45,123 nt of DNA from Nocardia thailandica NBRC 100428 (GCF_000308795.1 NZ_BAGK01000124.1:1-45123), one strand, 5' to 3'. Counted from the stretch's first letter, positions 7,960 through 16,108 are shown. Made by a program: numbers and translations. Notes: generated from the letters alone by a model not told the origin.

Positions 7960-8189
7960 TGGGTCGATTCCTGCGGGATGGATGAGCCGGGTCGCGGGCG
8001 CGTCCAGGCCGTGTGCGCCGCGCCGCAGACCTTCGGCGCGGTGGTGACCACCCCCCGGCCCGGCCGTCGCGCCGGCATCGATCCGTTCCGGAAGCGGATC
8101 CGCGCGAGCATTCGCCGGAATGGGAATCCGGCTGTCGAGTGCTTACACCGGCCGGTCACTCACGGTTCGGTAAACGCGCCGGATCGCGA

Positions 8190-8218
8190 TTGTCCGCGGG
8201 GTGACCGGTGGTTAATAT
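8190..8218 (+). promoter_or_regulatory. probable promoter of the permease operon
   Basis: TTGTCC (8190-8195) and TAATAT (8213-8218) with a 17-bp spacer. It lies about 224 nt before the chosen permease start, which would give a leader of about 215 nt. The rest of the gap (7960-8189) shows nothing further to me. Confidence 0.45.
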
Positions 8219-8304
8219 CCGATCCAGTATCGCGACGCATACCCACCGTTTTCCGCCTTTTCGCTGCTGTCTTCGTAGAAAAGAGGTCGAGGCAGTGACC
8301 GGCG

Positions 8305-8323
8305 CCGATGCCGAGGGCATCGG
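8305..8323 (+). other. stable hairpin in the permease leader
   Basis: CCGATGCC and GGCATCGG form a perfect 8-bp stem with a 3-nt loop. It has no T-run and lies between the predicted promoter and the permease start. It could be an attenuator, an mRNA stabiliser or a protein site; I do not recognise a riboswitch class. Confidence 0.45.
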
Positions 8324-8441
8324 GCAGGTCGATCGTGCGCCCGCGGAATTCCGCGCCGACGCGCACGGCACCGCTGAATATCCCCGATCGGCGGTCCGGT
8401 CGATGCGCCGGAGTGGTCGATCCCGTTCCGAGGTGATGGCG

Positions 8442-9914
8442 ATGAGTGATACCGCAATTCCGTCCACCGAGCCGCCGGATACCGCCCGCTCGGGCAGCAG
8501 ACCGCCGGCGTCGGCGTGGATATCCTGGATCGCGCTGGCCCTGATGACCACCAGTTCCGTGGCCAGTCTGCGGCCGTCGCCGACCATGGCGGTCTACGGC
8601 CTGGCGTGTGTGTTCCTCTACGTCGTCCCGGCCATCGTCTTCCTGCTGCCGACCTCGCTGGTATCGGCCGAGCTGGCCTCGGGATGGAGCGGCGGCGTCT
8701 ACAACTGGGTGTCGCTCGGCCTGTCCAAGCCGCTGGGATTCCTGGCGGTCTGGTGCCAGTTCGCGATGACGATCTTCTACTACCCGAGCCTGCTCGGATA
8801 CGTCGCCAGCACGCTCGCCTACGTGATCGATCCGGACCTGGCGAGCAACGGCGTGTGGACCGCCGCGGTCATCATGGTGTGTTACTGGGCCGGGGTGTAC
8901 ATCTCATCCCGCGGCACCCAGGGCGTGGCCGGGCTGGCCAGCGGCGGCCTCATCATCGGCACCCTGGTTCCGGGTGTGTTGCTGGTGGTCCTCGGGGTGG
9001 TCTTCCTCGGCCAGGGCAACGCCTCCGCCGCACCGATGGACACCGATCACCTGCTGCCCGCCTGGGCGGGTATCGCGAGCCTGGTGCTCATCGTGAACAA
9101 CTTCCTGTCCTACTCCGGCATGGAGATGAACGCCGTGCACGTGTCCTCGCTGCGCAAGCCCGCCAAGGAGTTCCCCAAGGCGATGTTCCTCGCGATGGCG
9201 CTGGTGCTGCTGATCTTCATCCTGCCCGCGCTGGCGATCAGCTGGGTGGTCCCGGCCGAGCAGCTGTCGCTGACCGCCGGGGTGATGCAGGCCTTCGACG
9301 CCGTCTTCGCCCAATTCGGCTGGCAGTGGCTGACTCCGGTGATCGGCATCATGCTGGTGATCGCCTCGCTCGGCGGCATGCTGACCTGGCTGGCGGGGCC
9401 GTCCAAGGGCCTGCTGTTGATCTCGCGGCAGGAAGGCTATCTTCCGCCGTTCCTGCAGCGGGTCAACAAGCGCGGCGTGCAGCAGAACATCCTGGTCACC
9501 CAGGGGATCGTCACGACGGTGATCGCGTTGCTCTACGCGTTCATCCCGAACGTGTCGAGCACCTACTGGATCTTCTCGGTGATCACCACCCAGGTGTATC
9601 TGATCATGTACCTGTTGATGTTCGTCGCCGCGATCCAGCTGCGGCGCAAGTTCCCCGACCATCCCCGCGGCTACCGGGCCCCGATGCTGGTCGGGCTGTG
9701 CGGGGTCGGTTTCGCCGCCTCGCTGGCCGCCCTGCTCATCGGGTTCGTTCCGCCCTCGCAGTTCGGTGGTGGCAACGCCGGGATGTACTTCGTGATCGTC
9801 GCCGCCGGCGCGCTGGGTCTCGGCCTGCTGGTCCCGTTCCTGTTCTACCGGCTGCGGAAACCGTCCTGGCGGCAACCGGATCCGTCGGCACCCGTCGAGG
9901 GGAGCGCGTCATGA
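8442..9914 (+). CDS. APC-superfamily amino-acid permease / antiporter (GadC/YjeM-like)
   Basis: Inner-membrane transporter of 490 residues with about 12 hydrophobic segments, of the amino acid-polyamine-organocation superfamily. The glutamate:GABA antiporter branch is suggested by the N-terminal region (ALMTTSSVASLRPSPTMAVYG), by LPTSLVSAELASGWSGGVYNW and by WLAGPSKGLLLISRQEGYLP. The substrate is not certain. The start is ATG 8442, 6 nt after GAGGTG; the frame is open up to 8208, but that upstream peptide is polar, Arg-rich and unlike a permease N-terminus. The C-terminus is short, without the long plug of E. coli GadC. The next gene begins within its stop codon (ATGA). Confidence 0.88.
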   Translation: MSDTAIPSTEPPDTARSGSRPPASAWISWIALALMTTSSVASLRPSPTMAVYGLACVFLYVVPAIVFLLPTSLVSAELASGWSGGVYNWVSLGLSKPLGFLAVWCQFAMTIFYYPSLLGYVASTLAYVIDPDLASNGVWTAAVIMVCYWAGVYISSRGTQGVAGLASGGLIIGTLVPGVLLVVLGVVFLGQGNASAAPMDTDHLLPAWAGIASLVLIVNNFLSYSGMEMNAVHVSSLRKPAKEFPKAMFLAMALVLLIFILPALAISWVVPAEQLSLTAGVMQAFDAVFAQFGWQWLTPVIGIMLVIASLGGMLTWLAGPSKGLLLISRQEGYLPPFLQRVNKRGVQQNILVTQGIVTTVIALLYAFIPNVSSTYWIFSVITTQVYLIMYLLMFVAAIQLRRKFPDHPRGYRAPMLVGLCGVGFAASLAALLIGFVPPSQFGGGNAGMYFVIVAAGALGLGLLVPFLFYRLRKPSWRQPDPSAPVEGSAS

Positions 9915-10360
9915 GCACCGACACCGAGACCGCGGGCAACGCCCGCGAACGCGCCGTGATGTACAGCGTCGTCGCGATCACCTTCGCGATCCTGCTGGTC
10001 GTCGGGTTGTTCGCCTTCTCCTCGGCGTCGTCGAACGCGCAGGCCGAGGCGAAGGCGGATCAGCTGATCACGGCGCTGGAGCGGGCCGGGGTGGCGCACC
10101 CGCCGTCCCGGGACCAGGTCGTGCGGGTGCTCGGCGAGGACGGCGGTGCGGTCTGCGCCGATCCGAACTCCGCGCTGACCCGCGCGGCTTTGCTCGCCCA
10201 GCTGGCCAACGGTGCCGGCGGACCGGGCACGCGCCCGGTCATCGTCGACGAACGCGTTCTGCGCGGCGAGTTGCTGGTGCTGTCGATCTACTGCCCCGAG
10301 CACCTCGACGACTTCCAGCAGTTCGCCCACGACCTGCGCACCGGCGACGTGGTCGGCTGA
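9911..10360 (+). CDS. small membrane-anchored extracytoplasmic protein coupled to the permease
   Basis: Unrecognised 149-residue protein. Residues about 16-38 (MYSVVAITFAILLVVGLFAF) form one transmembrane helix, with the basic NARERA before it and an extracytoplasmic domain of about 110 residues after it. That domain has two cysteines (GGAVCADP and LSIYCPEHL) that could form a disulfide. Its ATG overlaps the permease stop by 4 nt, so the two are translationally coupled and probably act together; an accessory or sensor subunit is a guess. It ends 12 nt before the convergent DinB-like gene. Confidence 0.75.
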   Translation: MSTDTETAGNARERAVMYSVVAITFAILLVVGLFAFSSASSNAQAEAKADQLITALERAGVAHPPSRDQVVRVLGEDGGAVCADPNSALTRAALLAQLANGAGGPGTRPVIVDERVLRGELLVLSIYCPEHLDDFQQFAHDLRTGDVVG

Positions 10361-10372
10361 ACCGCGCCCGGG

Positions 10373-10912
10373 TCAGGCCGCGTCCCGCCCGACGAGGGCG
10401 AGGAAGCGCCGTTGTGCCCCGGCGGTTTCCGGGACATCCACCGGCGGGGCGAACTTCCCGGTGGCGCCCATCGCGGGCCCGGCGCGTTCGACGAGCGGCA
10501 GCAGCACCGCGACGACCTCGGGGTCGAGGCTGTCGTCGGCGCCGAGTGCGCGGGCGAGGTCCCAGGTGTGGGCCGTCAGGTCCGTGGTGAGGATCGCGAC
10601 GACGTCGGAGACCGGCGCCCGGCCGCCGAAGGGCGAGGGCGCGAGCCGGTCCGCCGTGCCCGGTGCCGAGAGTCCCGAACGGATCGCCGCGCACGCGGTC
10701 GTCCACCGCCGGGTCGCGTCCCCGGTCGGATCCGGCGCGCCGCCGCCGAGCAGGGCTGCCGCGCGTTCGTGATTGCCCAGCACGTGCTCGACCAGGTCGC
10801 GGACCCGCCACTCCGGGCAGGGCGTGGGCAGGGTCCAGTGGTCGTCGCCGACGGCGGCGAGGCGGGTCGCGAAGCCTTCGGCCGCGCGGCGGTGCAATTC
10901 GGTGATGTCCAT
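10373..10912 (-). CDS. TIGR03086-family DinB-like metal-binding protein
   Basis: Four-helix DinB/YfiT-fold protein of 179 residues, in the actinobacterial group related to mycothiol-dependent maleylpyruvate isomerase. Landmarks are PCPEWRVRDLVEHVLGNHERA (about 33-53), with histidines expected to bind a divalent metal, and TAHTWDLARALGAD (about 120-133), which supplies the third histidine. The start is ATG 10912 with GGAGGG eight nt upstream. It faces away from the HxlR regulator, and the gap between them carries two similar inverted repeats. HxlR regulators often control an adjacent detoxification gene, so this is the likely target. Substrate unknown. Confidence 0.85.
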   Translation of the reverse strand: MDITELHRRAAEGFATRLAAVGDDHWTLPTPCPEWRVRDLVEHVLGNHERAAALLGGGAPDPTGDATRRWTTACAAIRSGLSAPGTADRLAPSPFGGRAPVSDVVAILTTDLTAHTWDLARALGADDSLDPEVVAVLLPLVERAGPAMGATGKFAPPVDVPETAGAQRRFLALVGRDAA

Positions 10913-10945
10913 GGCGATTCCCTCCGGCCGAGCGCGGTCGGCCCA

Positions 10946-10968
10946 GTCACTTGTGATTTGCAAGTGAC
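10946..10968. promoter_or_regulatory. operator 1 in the DinB-like/HxlR divergent region
   Basis: GTCACTTG-N7-CAAGTGAC, a perfect 8-bp inverted repeat. It shares the core ACTTG-N7-CAAGT with the site at 10983-10999; their centres are 34 bp apart. The spacing resembles the TACT-N7-AGTA operators I recall for the HxlR regulator YodB. Confidence 0.7.
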
Positions 10969-10982
10969 ATGCTGGCAGGGAT

Positions 10983-10999
10983 ACTTGCGGTGCACAAGT
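10983..10999. promoter_or_regulatory. operator 2 in the DinB-like/HxlR divergent region
   Basis: ACTTG-N7-CAAGT, a second copy of the core found at 10946-10968, 24 nt upstream of the HxlR GTG start. It is well placed for autorepression. Confidence 0.65.
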
Positions 11000-11022
11000 T
11001 ACCGACGGGGAAAGGGCAGGCC

Positions 11023-11412
11023 GTGAGAGAGACCGCCGCACAAGGTCATCCGGACGGGAAGCTGCGCTCGTCCTGCCCGCTCGCCGCGACGCTCGACCTG
11101 GTCGGCGACCGGTGGACGCTGCTGATCATCCGGGACATGAGCGCGGGCAAGACCCGCTACAACCAGTTCCTCGCATCCCCCGAACGGATCACCACCAACA
11201 TCCTCGCCGACCGGCTCCGCCGCCTCGAGGCCGCCGGGCTCGTCCGCTCCGCCCTCTACAGCGAACACCCGCCGCGCCGGGAGTACACCCTGACCGACGC
11301 GGGCGCGAGGCTCCTCCCCGCCCTCGGCGCGCTGGCGCGCTGGGGCGCGGACCACATCGCCGGAACCGCCGACCCCGCGACGGCTCTCGCGACCCTGCGG
11401 TCGACGCTCTGA
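11023..11412 (+). CDS. HxlR-family winged-helix regulator
   Basis: MarR-like regulator of 129 residues with the family signature CPLAATLDLVGDRWTLLIIRDM (about 17-38), then ITTNILADRLRRLEAAGLV (recognition helix region) and the wing RREYTLTDAG. The single Cys near the N-terminus (SSCPLAA) is where redox-sensing members carry their reactive Cys. I chose GTG 11023: the frame is open to ATG 10969, but that start lies inside and next to the two operators, and the extra residues do not belong to the family. Divergent from the DinB-like gene. Confidence 0.88.
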   Translation: MRETAAQGHPDGKLRSSCPLAATLDLVGDRWTLLIIRDMSAGKTRYNQFLASPERITTNILADRLRRLEAAGLVRSALYSEHPPRREYTLTDAGARLLPALGALARWGADHIAGTADPATALATLRSTL

Positions 11413-11509
11413 TCCGCGGGAGCTCGAGTGGGCGCGTCGAATCGGCGTTCGGGCCACGAGCAGTGCGGATCGCGGGAGTCGGCATCGATCAGGGCAATCC
11501 GGTGCGGCG

Positions 11510-11523
11510 GGGACAACCGTCGC
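11510..11523. promoter_or_regulatory. DosR-box-like sequence
   Basis: GGGAC-AACC-GTCGC differs from the palindrome GGGAC-N4-GTCCC at one half-site base. It lies 215 nt before the GerW-like gene and upstream of the Acg relic at 12122. It may be a remnant of the control that the Acg gene once had. Assigned by eye against a recalled consensus. Confidence 0.4.
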
Positions 11524-11600
11524 CTACGTGTCAGCTTCTGCTGTCGGCGCTCCGAGGTCGGCGGCGAAAGTCACGTCCTCTACGGACCTTGTCCCGATCG

Positions 11601-11621
11601 GCAGGTGCCCTTTGCACCTGC
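11601..11621 (+). other. hairpin in the 326-nt gap upstream of the GerW-like gene
   Basis: GCAGGTGC and GCACCTGC, 8-bp arms with a 5-nt loop. The gap 11413-11738 otherwise holds only the DosR-box-like site at 11510. I see no gene in it. Confidence 0.4.
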
Positions 11622-11738
11622 GCGCACCGCGCAGCGTCGCCCGAGAATGGACGGGCAACGACATACATCGGACGCGCGGGCACAGTCGGGAAAGCCGACA
11701 ACGAGTGGCCCGCCGCCACAGACCGCTCGGAGGAAGAC

Positions 11739-12065
11739 ATGACGATCGATGACGTGACGAAAGCGGTGAAGGACACGATGACCGTCTCACGTGTCTACAG
11801 CGACCCGATCGAGCGGGACGGCACGACCCTGATCGAGGTCGCCGCCGTCTCCGGCGGTGCGGGTGGCGGAGACGGCGGTGACGAGCACGGCAACGGTTCG
11901 GGCGCGGGATTCGGTGTCGGTGCCAAGCCGGTCGGGGTCTACGTGGTCACGAACGGCAAGGTCGCCTGGCGGCCCGCGATCGATGTCAACCGGCTCATGC
12001 TGGTTGTCGGCACTGTCGCGGTCGGAGCGCTGATAGTCGGTGCCCGAATGGCAGCCCGCCGCTGA
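11739..12065 (+). CDS. GerW/YtfJ-like (spore protein family) protein
   Basis: A 108-residue protein resembling the YtfJ/GerW family. It has a leading helix (DDVTKAVKDTMTVSRVYSDP), VAAVSGGAGGGDGGDEHGNG and GSGAGFGVGAKPVGVYVVTNGKVAW, then a C-terminal hydrophobic helix (LMLVVGTVAVGALIVGARM) as membrane anchor. In Bacillus the family acts in spores, but homologues are widespread in non-sporulating actinobacteria, with unknown function. The start is ATG 11739 after GGAGG. It stands alone. The 3' flank holds a nitroreductase relic that is unrelated in sequence. Confidence 0.75.
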   Translation: MTIDDVTKAVKDTMTVSRVYSDPIERDGTTLIEVAAVSGGAGGGDGGDEHGNGSGAGFGVGAKPVGVYVVTNGKVAWRPAIDVNRLMLVVGTVAVGALIVGARMAARR

Positions 12066-12121
12066 AGCCGGACCGCCTCCTCGCCTCCGGTGCCCGAAAT
12101 CCCACGACGGCGGGATCGGGC

Positions 12122-12410
12122 GTCGACGGGAGAGGACGCTGTCGGGCGCTTCTCTCCTCCATCGATGACACGGCCGATTCGTCGTTGCTGGACGGCGGGT
12201 TCGCGCTGTCGGCGGTGCTGCTGGAATGCACCGCCCCCGATCTGTCGACCTGCAAGGTCGCCCACGTCACGGAACTGGAATCCACGCTCGTGCGGGTCGC
12301 TGATCTCGTCGGGCAGCGCTACCCGAAGGCGCTGGTACGGATCGGGCGCGCCCCGTATGCGATCTGACACCGACGGACCGACGGTTCATGTCGGTTCCTG
12401 TTCTCGACTT
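12122..12410 (+). pseudogene. relic of the C-terminal part of an Acg-type nitroreductase
   Basis: The translated segment RALLSSIDDTADSSLLDGG, FALSAVLLECTAPDLSTC and PKALVRIGRAP aligns with the end of the intact nitroreductase at 36371 (VLTATGDTTAEWLHAGEALS, SVLLECTASGLVSC, PQALVRIGSAP). It has no start codon and lacks about 240 N-terminal residues. The frame stops at 12365-12367. The expected tail, like TPRRPLVDVLSF, seems to continue in another frame (TPTDRRFMSVPVLDF, to about 12410), so there is a frameshift as well. Dead gene. The bases from about 12411 to 12527 show nothing recognisable. Confidence 0.65.
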
Positions 12411-12527
12411 CGACGTGCCCACAGCGGGGCACATCGAAGAGGGAAGCGCGATTGATCTCCGGACTTCCCTTGGAGGGTTGGCGATCGACGCCGACTTCTG
12501 CTCCAGCTCGGGGAAGGCCGTGGCGGA

Positions 12528-13655
12528 CTATCTCGGCCCGCTGACTCGTCCTTGGACGACCTGCAGCACTTGGAGGAAGCTTCCGACGAAGTCGTTCAGG
12601 TCTCGGATATCCCAGAGTTTGCTGTTCGCGGGGTCGGTGAGCAGACCGATGTCGAGATTCGTCAACGTGGCGTAGGCGGCGAAGCCCTTACCTTTCAGCG
12701 TCGCGTTCACGCCGGGTCCGAGCGCGTGGAGCTGATCCATCATGTACCCGAGGCCGGGGCCGGCCGCGGCCAGGGCGTTCGTCAGGTTATCGAGGTCGGC
12801 GAGCAGTTCCGACAGTCGGTGGCCTGTAGTAGCGGAGTAGCCACCGAGAGCTGCTGTGGCAGTAGATAACTCGGTGAGCTGGTCACCGATGGCGCGGTTG
12901 TTCTCGGCGATCGCGCCGACAGCTTGGGGGAGGGTGTCGGCCATCTGCCCGAGCTGACCCTTGTCGGACTCGATGGTGTCGGCGAAGCCGTTGAACTCCG
13001 TGAGTACCGAGTCGATCTTGGTGCTGTTGGCGTTCAGCTCCCCGACGACAGCGGTCATTTCGGTGATCAGGTGAGCCAATTCTCCGCCGTGACCGTTGAT
13101 GATCGCCCCGAGTTCGGTGCCCAAACGGCTCAGGCCGGCGACACTGCCGCCGTTGAACAGCATCGAGACCGAGACCAGCAGCTCCTCCACGGTCGCTCCC
13201 GCGGAGGTCGACTCGAGTGTCAGGGTTTCGCCGTCGGTCAGCGTACCCGCTCCCGCATTATCCTTCGGTGGGGTCAGTGCGATGAAGACGTCGCCGAGGG
13301 GAGTGGCCTGGCGTAGTTCGGCAGTGCTGCCCCTGGGCAGCGTGACCTCTGCGTTGATCTCCATGTCGACGACGGCCCGAAAGTTCTCGGCCCTGATCGA
13401 CGAGACGACGCCGACATCGGAACCACCGACTTTCACCTTGGCTCGGCCGGGCAGGTTCAGCGCGTTGTCGAACACCGCGTGCACGGTGTAGGTCTGGGCA
13501 CCGGCACCCGGCTCGGGCAGCGGCAAACTCTCCACGGTGAGGCCGCACCCGGTGGAGACGGTCACCGCGGCCACCGCAGCTGTGGCCAGCAGCGTGCGGT
13601 AGCCGATCGGACCGAGTGCGCGGCGGTACGCCCGCGGGGTCAGTGACAGGGCCAC
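12528..13655 (-). CDS. lone MCE-family lipoprotein (MceE/LprK-like)
   Basis: Predicted lipoprotein of 375 residues that would bind lipids at the cell surface as part of an Mce importer. The signal peptide ends in the lipobox VSTGC with C37. The MCE/MlaD domain follows at about 50-130 (TYTVHAVFDNALNLPGRAKV, KVGGSDVGVVSSI), then a long helical region with repeated L-x2-L-x3-N patterns that forms the Mce tube. The start is GTG 13655, 7 nt after GGAGGAG. Mce proteins normally come in sets of six with two YrbE permeases; none are here. It lies 60 nt downstream of mcr, apparently in the same transcript, suggesting a role in uptake of the lipid degraded by this locus. Confidence 0.88.
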   Translation of the reverse strand: MALSLTPRAYRRALGPIGYRTLLATAAVAAVTVSTGCGLTVESLPLPEPGAGAQTYTVHAVFDNALNLPGRAKVKVGGSDVGVVSSIRAENFRAVVDMEINAEVTLPRGSTAELRQATPLGDVFIALTPPKDNAGAGTLTDGETLTLESTSAGATVEELLVSVSMLFNGGSVAGLSRLGTELGAIINGHGGELAHLITEMTAVVGELNANSTKIDSVLTEFNGFADTIESDKGQLGQMADTLPQAVGAIAENNRAIGDQLTELSTATAALGGYSATTGHRLSELLADLDNLTNALAAAGPGLGYMMDQLHALGPGVNATLKGKGFAAYATLTNLDIGLLTDPANSKLWDIRDLNDFVGSFLQVLQVVQGRVSGPR

Positions 13656-13715
13656 GAGTGTTCTCCTCCATGCTGAAGCCGCGCGAACGGCGGTGTGCTC
13701 GGCGCGGTCGAGAAG

Positions 13716-14852
13716 TCAGCGCCGGGACGCGCGGTCGGTGATCCGTGTCAGCTGATCGGTCGTGATGCCCCACCCGGCCAAGAGATCCCGGACATGCGCG
13801 GCCTCGGCCGTGTTCGGTGCGGGATGCGCTGTGGGGGTGCGCCCGAAGCGGGGTGCGGGCGCGGGCTGACGCAAGCCGTCGACGTCGATGAACGCGTCGC
13901 GAGCCTGATTGTGGGGATGGTTGTGCGCCTCCCACGGGCTGAGCACCGGGGTGACGCAGGCGTCGGAGTCGGCGAACAGCCGCGCCCACTCGTCGCGGGT
14001 CCGCTGCTTGAAGCATCCGGCGATCCGTTGCCGCAGTTCGGTCCAGCCGGTACGGTCCAACTGGAACGGCAGGTCCGGGTCGTCGATTTCGAGCACGGCG
14101 AGCAGTTGCAGGAAGAAGGGATACTCCACGCAACCGACCGCGACATGTTCGCCGTCGGCACATTCGTAGGTGTCGTAGAACGGGGCGGCGCCGTCGAGCA
14201 CGTTCTCGCCGCGCGGTTCGTTCCACAGACCATTGGCGTGCATACCGTGCATGAACGCCGTCAGCAGCGCAGAGCCGTCGACCATCGCGGCGTCGACGAC
14301 CTGACCCAGGCCGGAGCGCTCCCGCTCGTAGAGGGCGCCGAGCACGCCGAGCGCGAGCAGCATGCCGCCGCCGGCGAAGTCGCCGAGGATGTTGGCGGGC
14401 GGCACCGGGCGTTCCCCGGACCGGCCGACCAGCGACAGCGCACCGGACAGGGCAATGTAGTTGATGTCGTGCCCGGCGCGAGGGGCGAGCGGGCCCGATT
14501 GTCCCCAACCGGTCATCCGGCCGTAGATCAGCCGCGGGTTGCGCGCCAGCAGATCGTCCGGGCCGATACCGAGGCGCTCGGCCACCCCAGGACGCATTCC
14601 CTCCACGAACACATCAGCGGCCTCGACCAGGGCGCAGAGTGTCGCGTGGTCGGCGGGGTCTTTGACGTCGAGCCGGATCGTGTGCTTGCCGCGGTCGAGG
14701 GGGCCGTCGGGCGGTGTGAGCCCGTCGCCGTTGCCGCCCTCGCGCTCGACCCGCACGACCTCGGCGCCGAGATCGGCCAGCATCATGCAGCCGAACGGCG
14801 CCGGCGCGAGCCCGGCGAGTTCGACCACCTTCACACCGTGCAGCGGGCCCAT
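13716..14852 (-). CDS. mcr: alpha-methylacyl-CoA racemase (class III CoA-transferase fold)
   Basis: Probable epimerase of 2-methylacyl-CoA, converting the R into the S isomer that beta-oxidation accepts, 378 residues. It follows M. tuberculosis Mcr along its length: GPLHGVKVVELAGLAPAPFG, MTGWGQSGP, AGHDINYIAL, ERPVPPANILGDFAGGG, VVDAAMVDG, APFYDTYECADGEHVAVG and SDACVTPVL. The Mcr catalytic residues H126, D156 and E241 correspond to H128, D158 and E243, a constant offset of two. The start is ATG 14852, overlapping the stop of the acyl-CoA dehydrogenase by 1 nt (TGATG). A CaiB/BaiF CoA-transferase is the alternative, but the match to the racemase is closer. Confidence 0.87.
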   Translation of the reverse strand: MGPLHGVKVVELAGLAPAPFGCMMLADLGAEVVRVEREGGNGDGLTPPDGPLDRGKHTIRLDVKDPADHATLCALVEAADVFVEGMRPGVAERLGIGPDDLLARNPRLIYGRMTGWGQSGPLAPRAGHDINYIALSGALSLVGRSGERPVPPANILGDFAGGGMLLALGVLGALYERERSGLGQVVDAAMVDGSALLTAFMHGMHANGLWNEPRGENVLDGAAPFYDTYECADGEHVAVGCVEYPFFLQLLAVLEIDDPDLPFQLDRTGWTELRQRIAGCFKQRTRDEWARLFADSDACVTPVLSPWEAHNHPHNQARDAFIDVDGLRQPAPAPRFGRTPTAHPAPNTAEAAHVRDLLAGWGITTDQLTRITDRASRR

Positions 14853-15994
14853 CACAGGCTCCGTCCGATGATCATCTTCATGATCTCGTTGGTGCCGCCG
14901 TAGATCTTCTGGATCCGCGAATCGGTCCACAGCCGCGAGATCGGGTACTCGGCCATGTAGCCGTAGCCACCGAACAGCTGCAGGCAGTCGTCGGTGACTC
15001 TGCACTGCTGGTCGGTGAGCCACCACTTGGCCTTCGCGGCGGTGGGGATGTCGAGCTCGCCCCTGGTGTGTTTGGTCACGCAGTCGTCGAGGAAGGTCCA
15101 CGCGATGGACTTGACGGTGTCGACCTCGGCGAGGGTGAACTGGGTGTTCTGGAACCCGAAGATCGGCTTACCGAAGGCTTCGCGTTCTCTGGCATAGGCC
15201 ACGGTGAGCTCGACCGCCTTCTCGATCGCGGCTGCCGCGGCCACCGCGAGGATCAGTCGTTCCTGCGGAAGCTGGCTCATGAGCTGGATGAAACCCAGCC
15301 CCTCGGCGACACCGAGCAGGTTCGACTGCGGTACCCGCACGTCGTCGAAGAACAGCTCACAGGTGTCTTGACCGTGCTGGCCGACCTTTTCCAGGTTGCG
15401 TCCGCGGCGGAAGCCCCCACGGTCGGTCTCGACCGCGATGATCGACACGGTGTCGGCGCCCCTGCCTTCGGACGTCTTCACCGCCACCAGGACAAGGTCG
15501 GCGAGGAAACCGTTGGAGATGAAGGTTTTGGCTCCACTGATGACGTAGTCGTCGCCATCCCGGCGCGCGGTGGTCTTGATATTCTGCAGATCCGATCCTG
15601 TGCCCGGCTCGGTCATCGCGATCGCGGCGACGATGTCGCCGCTGCACATCGCGGGCAGCCACCGCTGTTTCTGCTCGTCGGTGCCGTAGGCGTTGATGTA
15701 GTGCGCGATGATCCCGCTGTGCAGCGCGATGCCCAGGCTCGGTGCCAGTGTGCGAACCTGCTCGATCGCCACCACGGCTTCGTGGCGGAAGTCGCCGCCA
15801 CCGCCGCCGTATTCCTCCGGCAGGCTCAGGCCGAGCAGGCCGAGCTCGCCCGCGGCCTTCCAGACCTCCCGGTCGACGTGGTGCTGTCTGCGCCAGCGAT
15901 CTTCGTTGGGTGCGCATTCCTTCTCGAAGAATCGCCGCGCCAGTTCGGCGAGCGCGTCCAGATCCTCATTCATCCACGGTGATCGGTGGGCCAC
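14852..15994 (-). CDS. acyl-CoA dehydrogenase (locus 2)
   Basis: FAD-dependent acyl-CoA dehydrogenase of 380 residues. Visible are AAIAMTEPGTGSDLQNIKTT, GAKTFISNGFLADL, REREAFGKPIFGFQNTQF, DCLQLFGGYGYMAEYPI and QKIYGGTNEIMKM. The YEG catalytic Glu of the medium-chain type is absent (IYGGTNE); a Glu in QERLI before helix G may be the base. The start is a GTG at 15994, because GAAGGAG lies 5 nt before it; an ATG 18 nt upstream has its Shine-Dalgarno touching the codon. First gene of the minus-strand part of locus 2, coupled to mcr by 1 nt overlap. The 114 nt back to the AraC-type gene hold no other gene. Confidence 0.92.
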   Translation of the reverse strand: MAHRSPWMNEDLDALAELARRFFEKECAPNEDRWRRQHHVDREVWKAAGELGLLGLSLPEEYGGGGGDFRHEAVVAIEQVRTLAPSLGIALHSGIIAHYINAYGTDEQKQRWLPAMCSGDIVAAIAMTEPGTGSDLQNIKTTARRDGDDYVISGAKTFISNGFLADLVLVAVKTSEGRGADTVSIIAVETDRGGFRRGRNLEKVGQHGQDTCELFFDDVRVPQSNLLGVAEGLGFIQLMSQLPQERLILAVAAAAAIEKAVELTVAYAREREAFGKPIFGFQNTQFTLAEVDTVKSIAWTFLDDCVTKHTRGELDIPTAAKAKWWLTDQQCRVTDDCLQLFGGYGYMAEYPISRLWTDSRIQKIYGGTNEIMKMIIGRSL

Positions 15995-16108
15995 GGGAAC
16001 TCCTTCGTTCATCTCCGGTTCTGAACGAAGCTTTCTCGTGGAGGGCGCCGTGGGCGATGATCGTGGCGAGCGGATACTTGACCGCAACGCTCGAGTACGC
16101 CGCTGACG

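Noticed and set aside
11583..11595. GGACCTTGTCCC as another DosR box
   Set aside because: The half-sites are separated by three bases, not four; palindromic but off-register.
12388..12675. Possible small gene starting MSVPVLDF
   Set aside because: Its start matches the displaced C-terminal tail of the Acg relic and its end runs antisense into the Mce gene.
13716..14852. Carnitine/formyl CoA-transferase for the class III fold protein
   Set aside because: Sequence follows the alpha-methylacyl-CoA racemase along its whole length, including all three catalytic residues.
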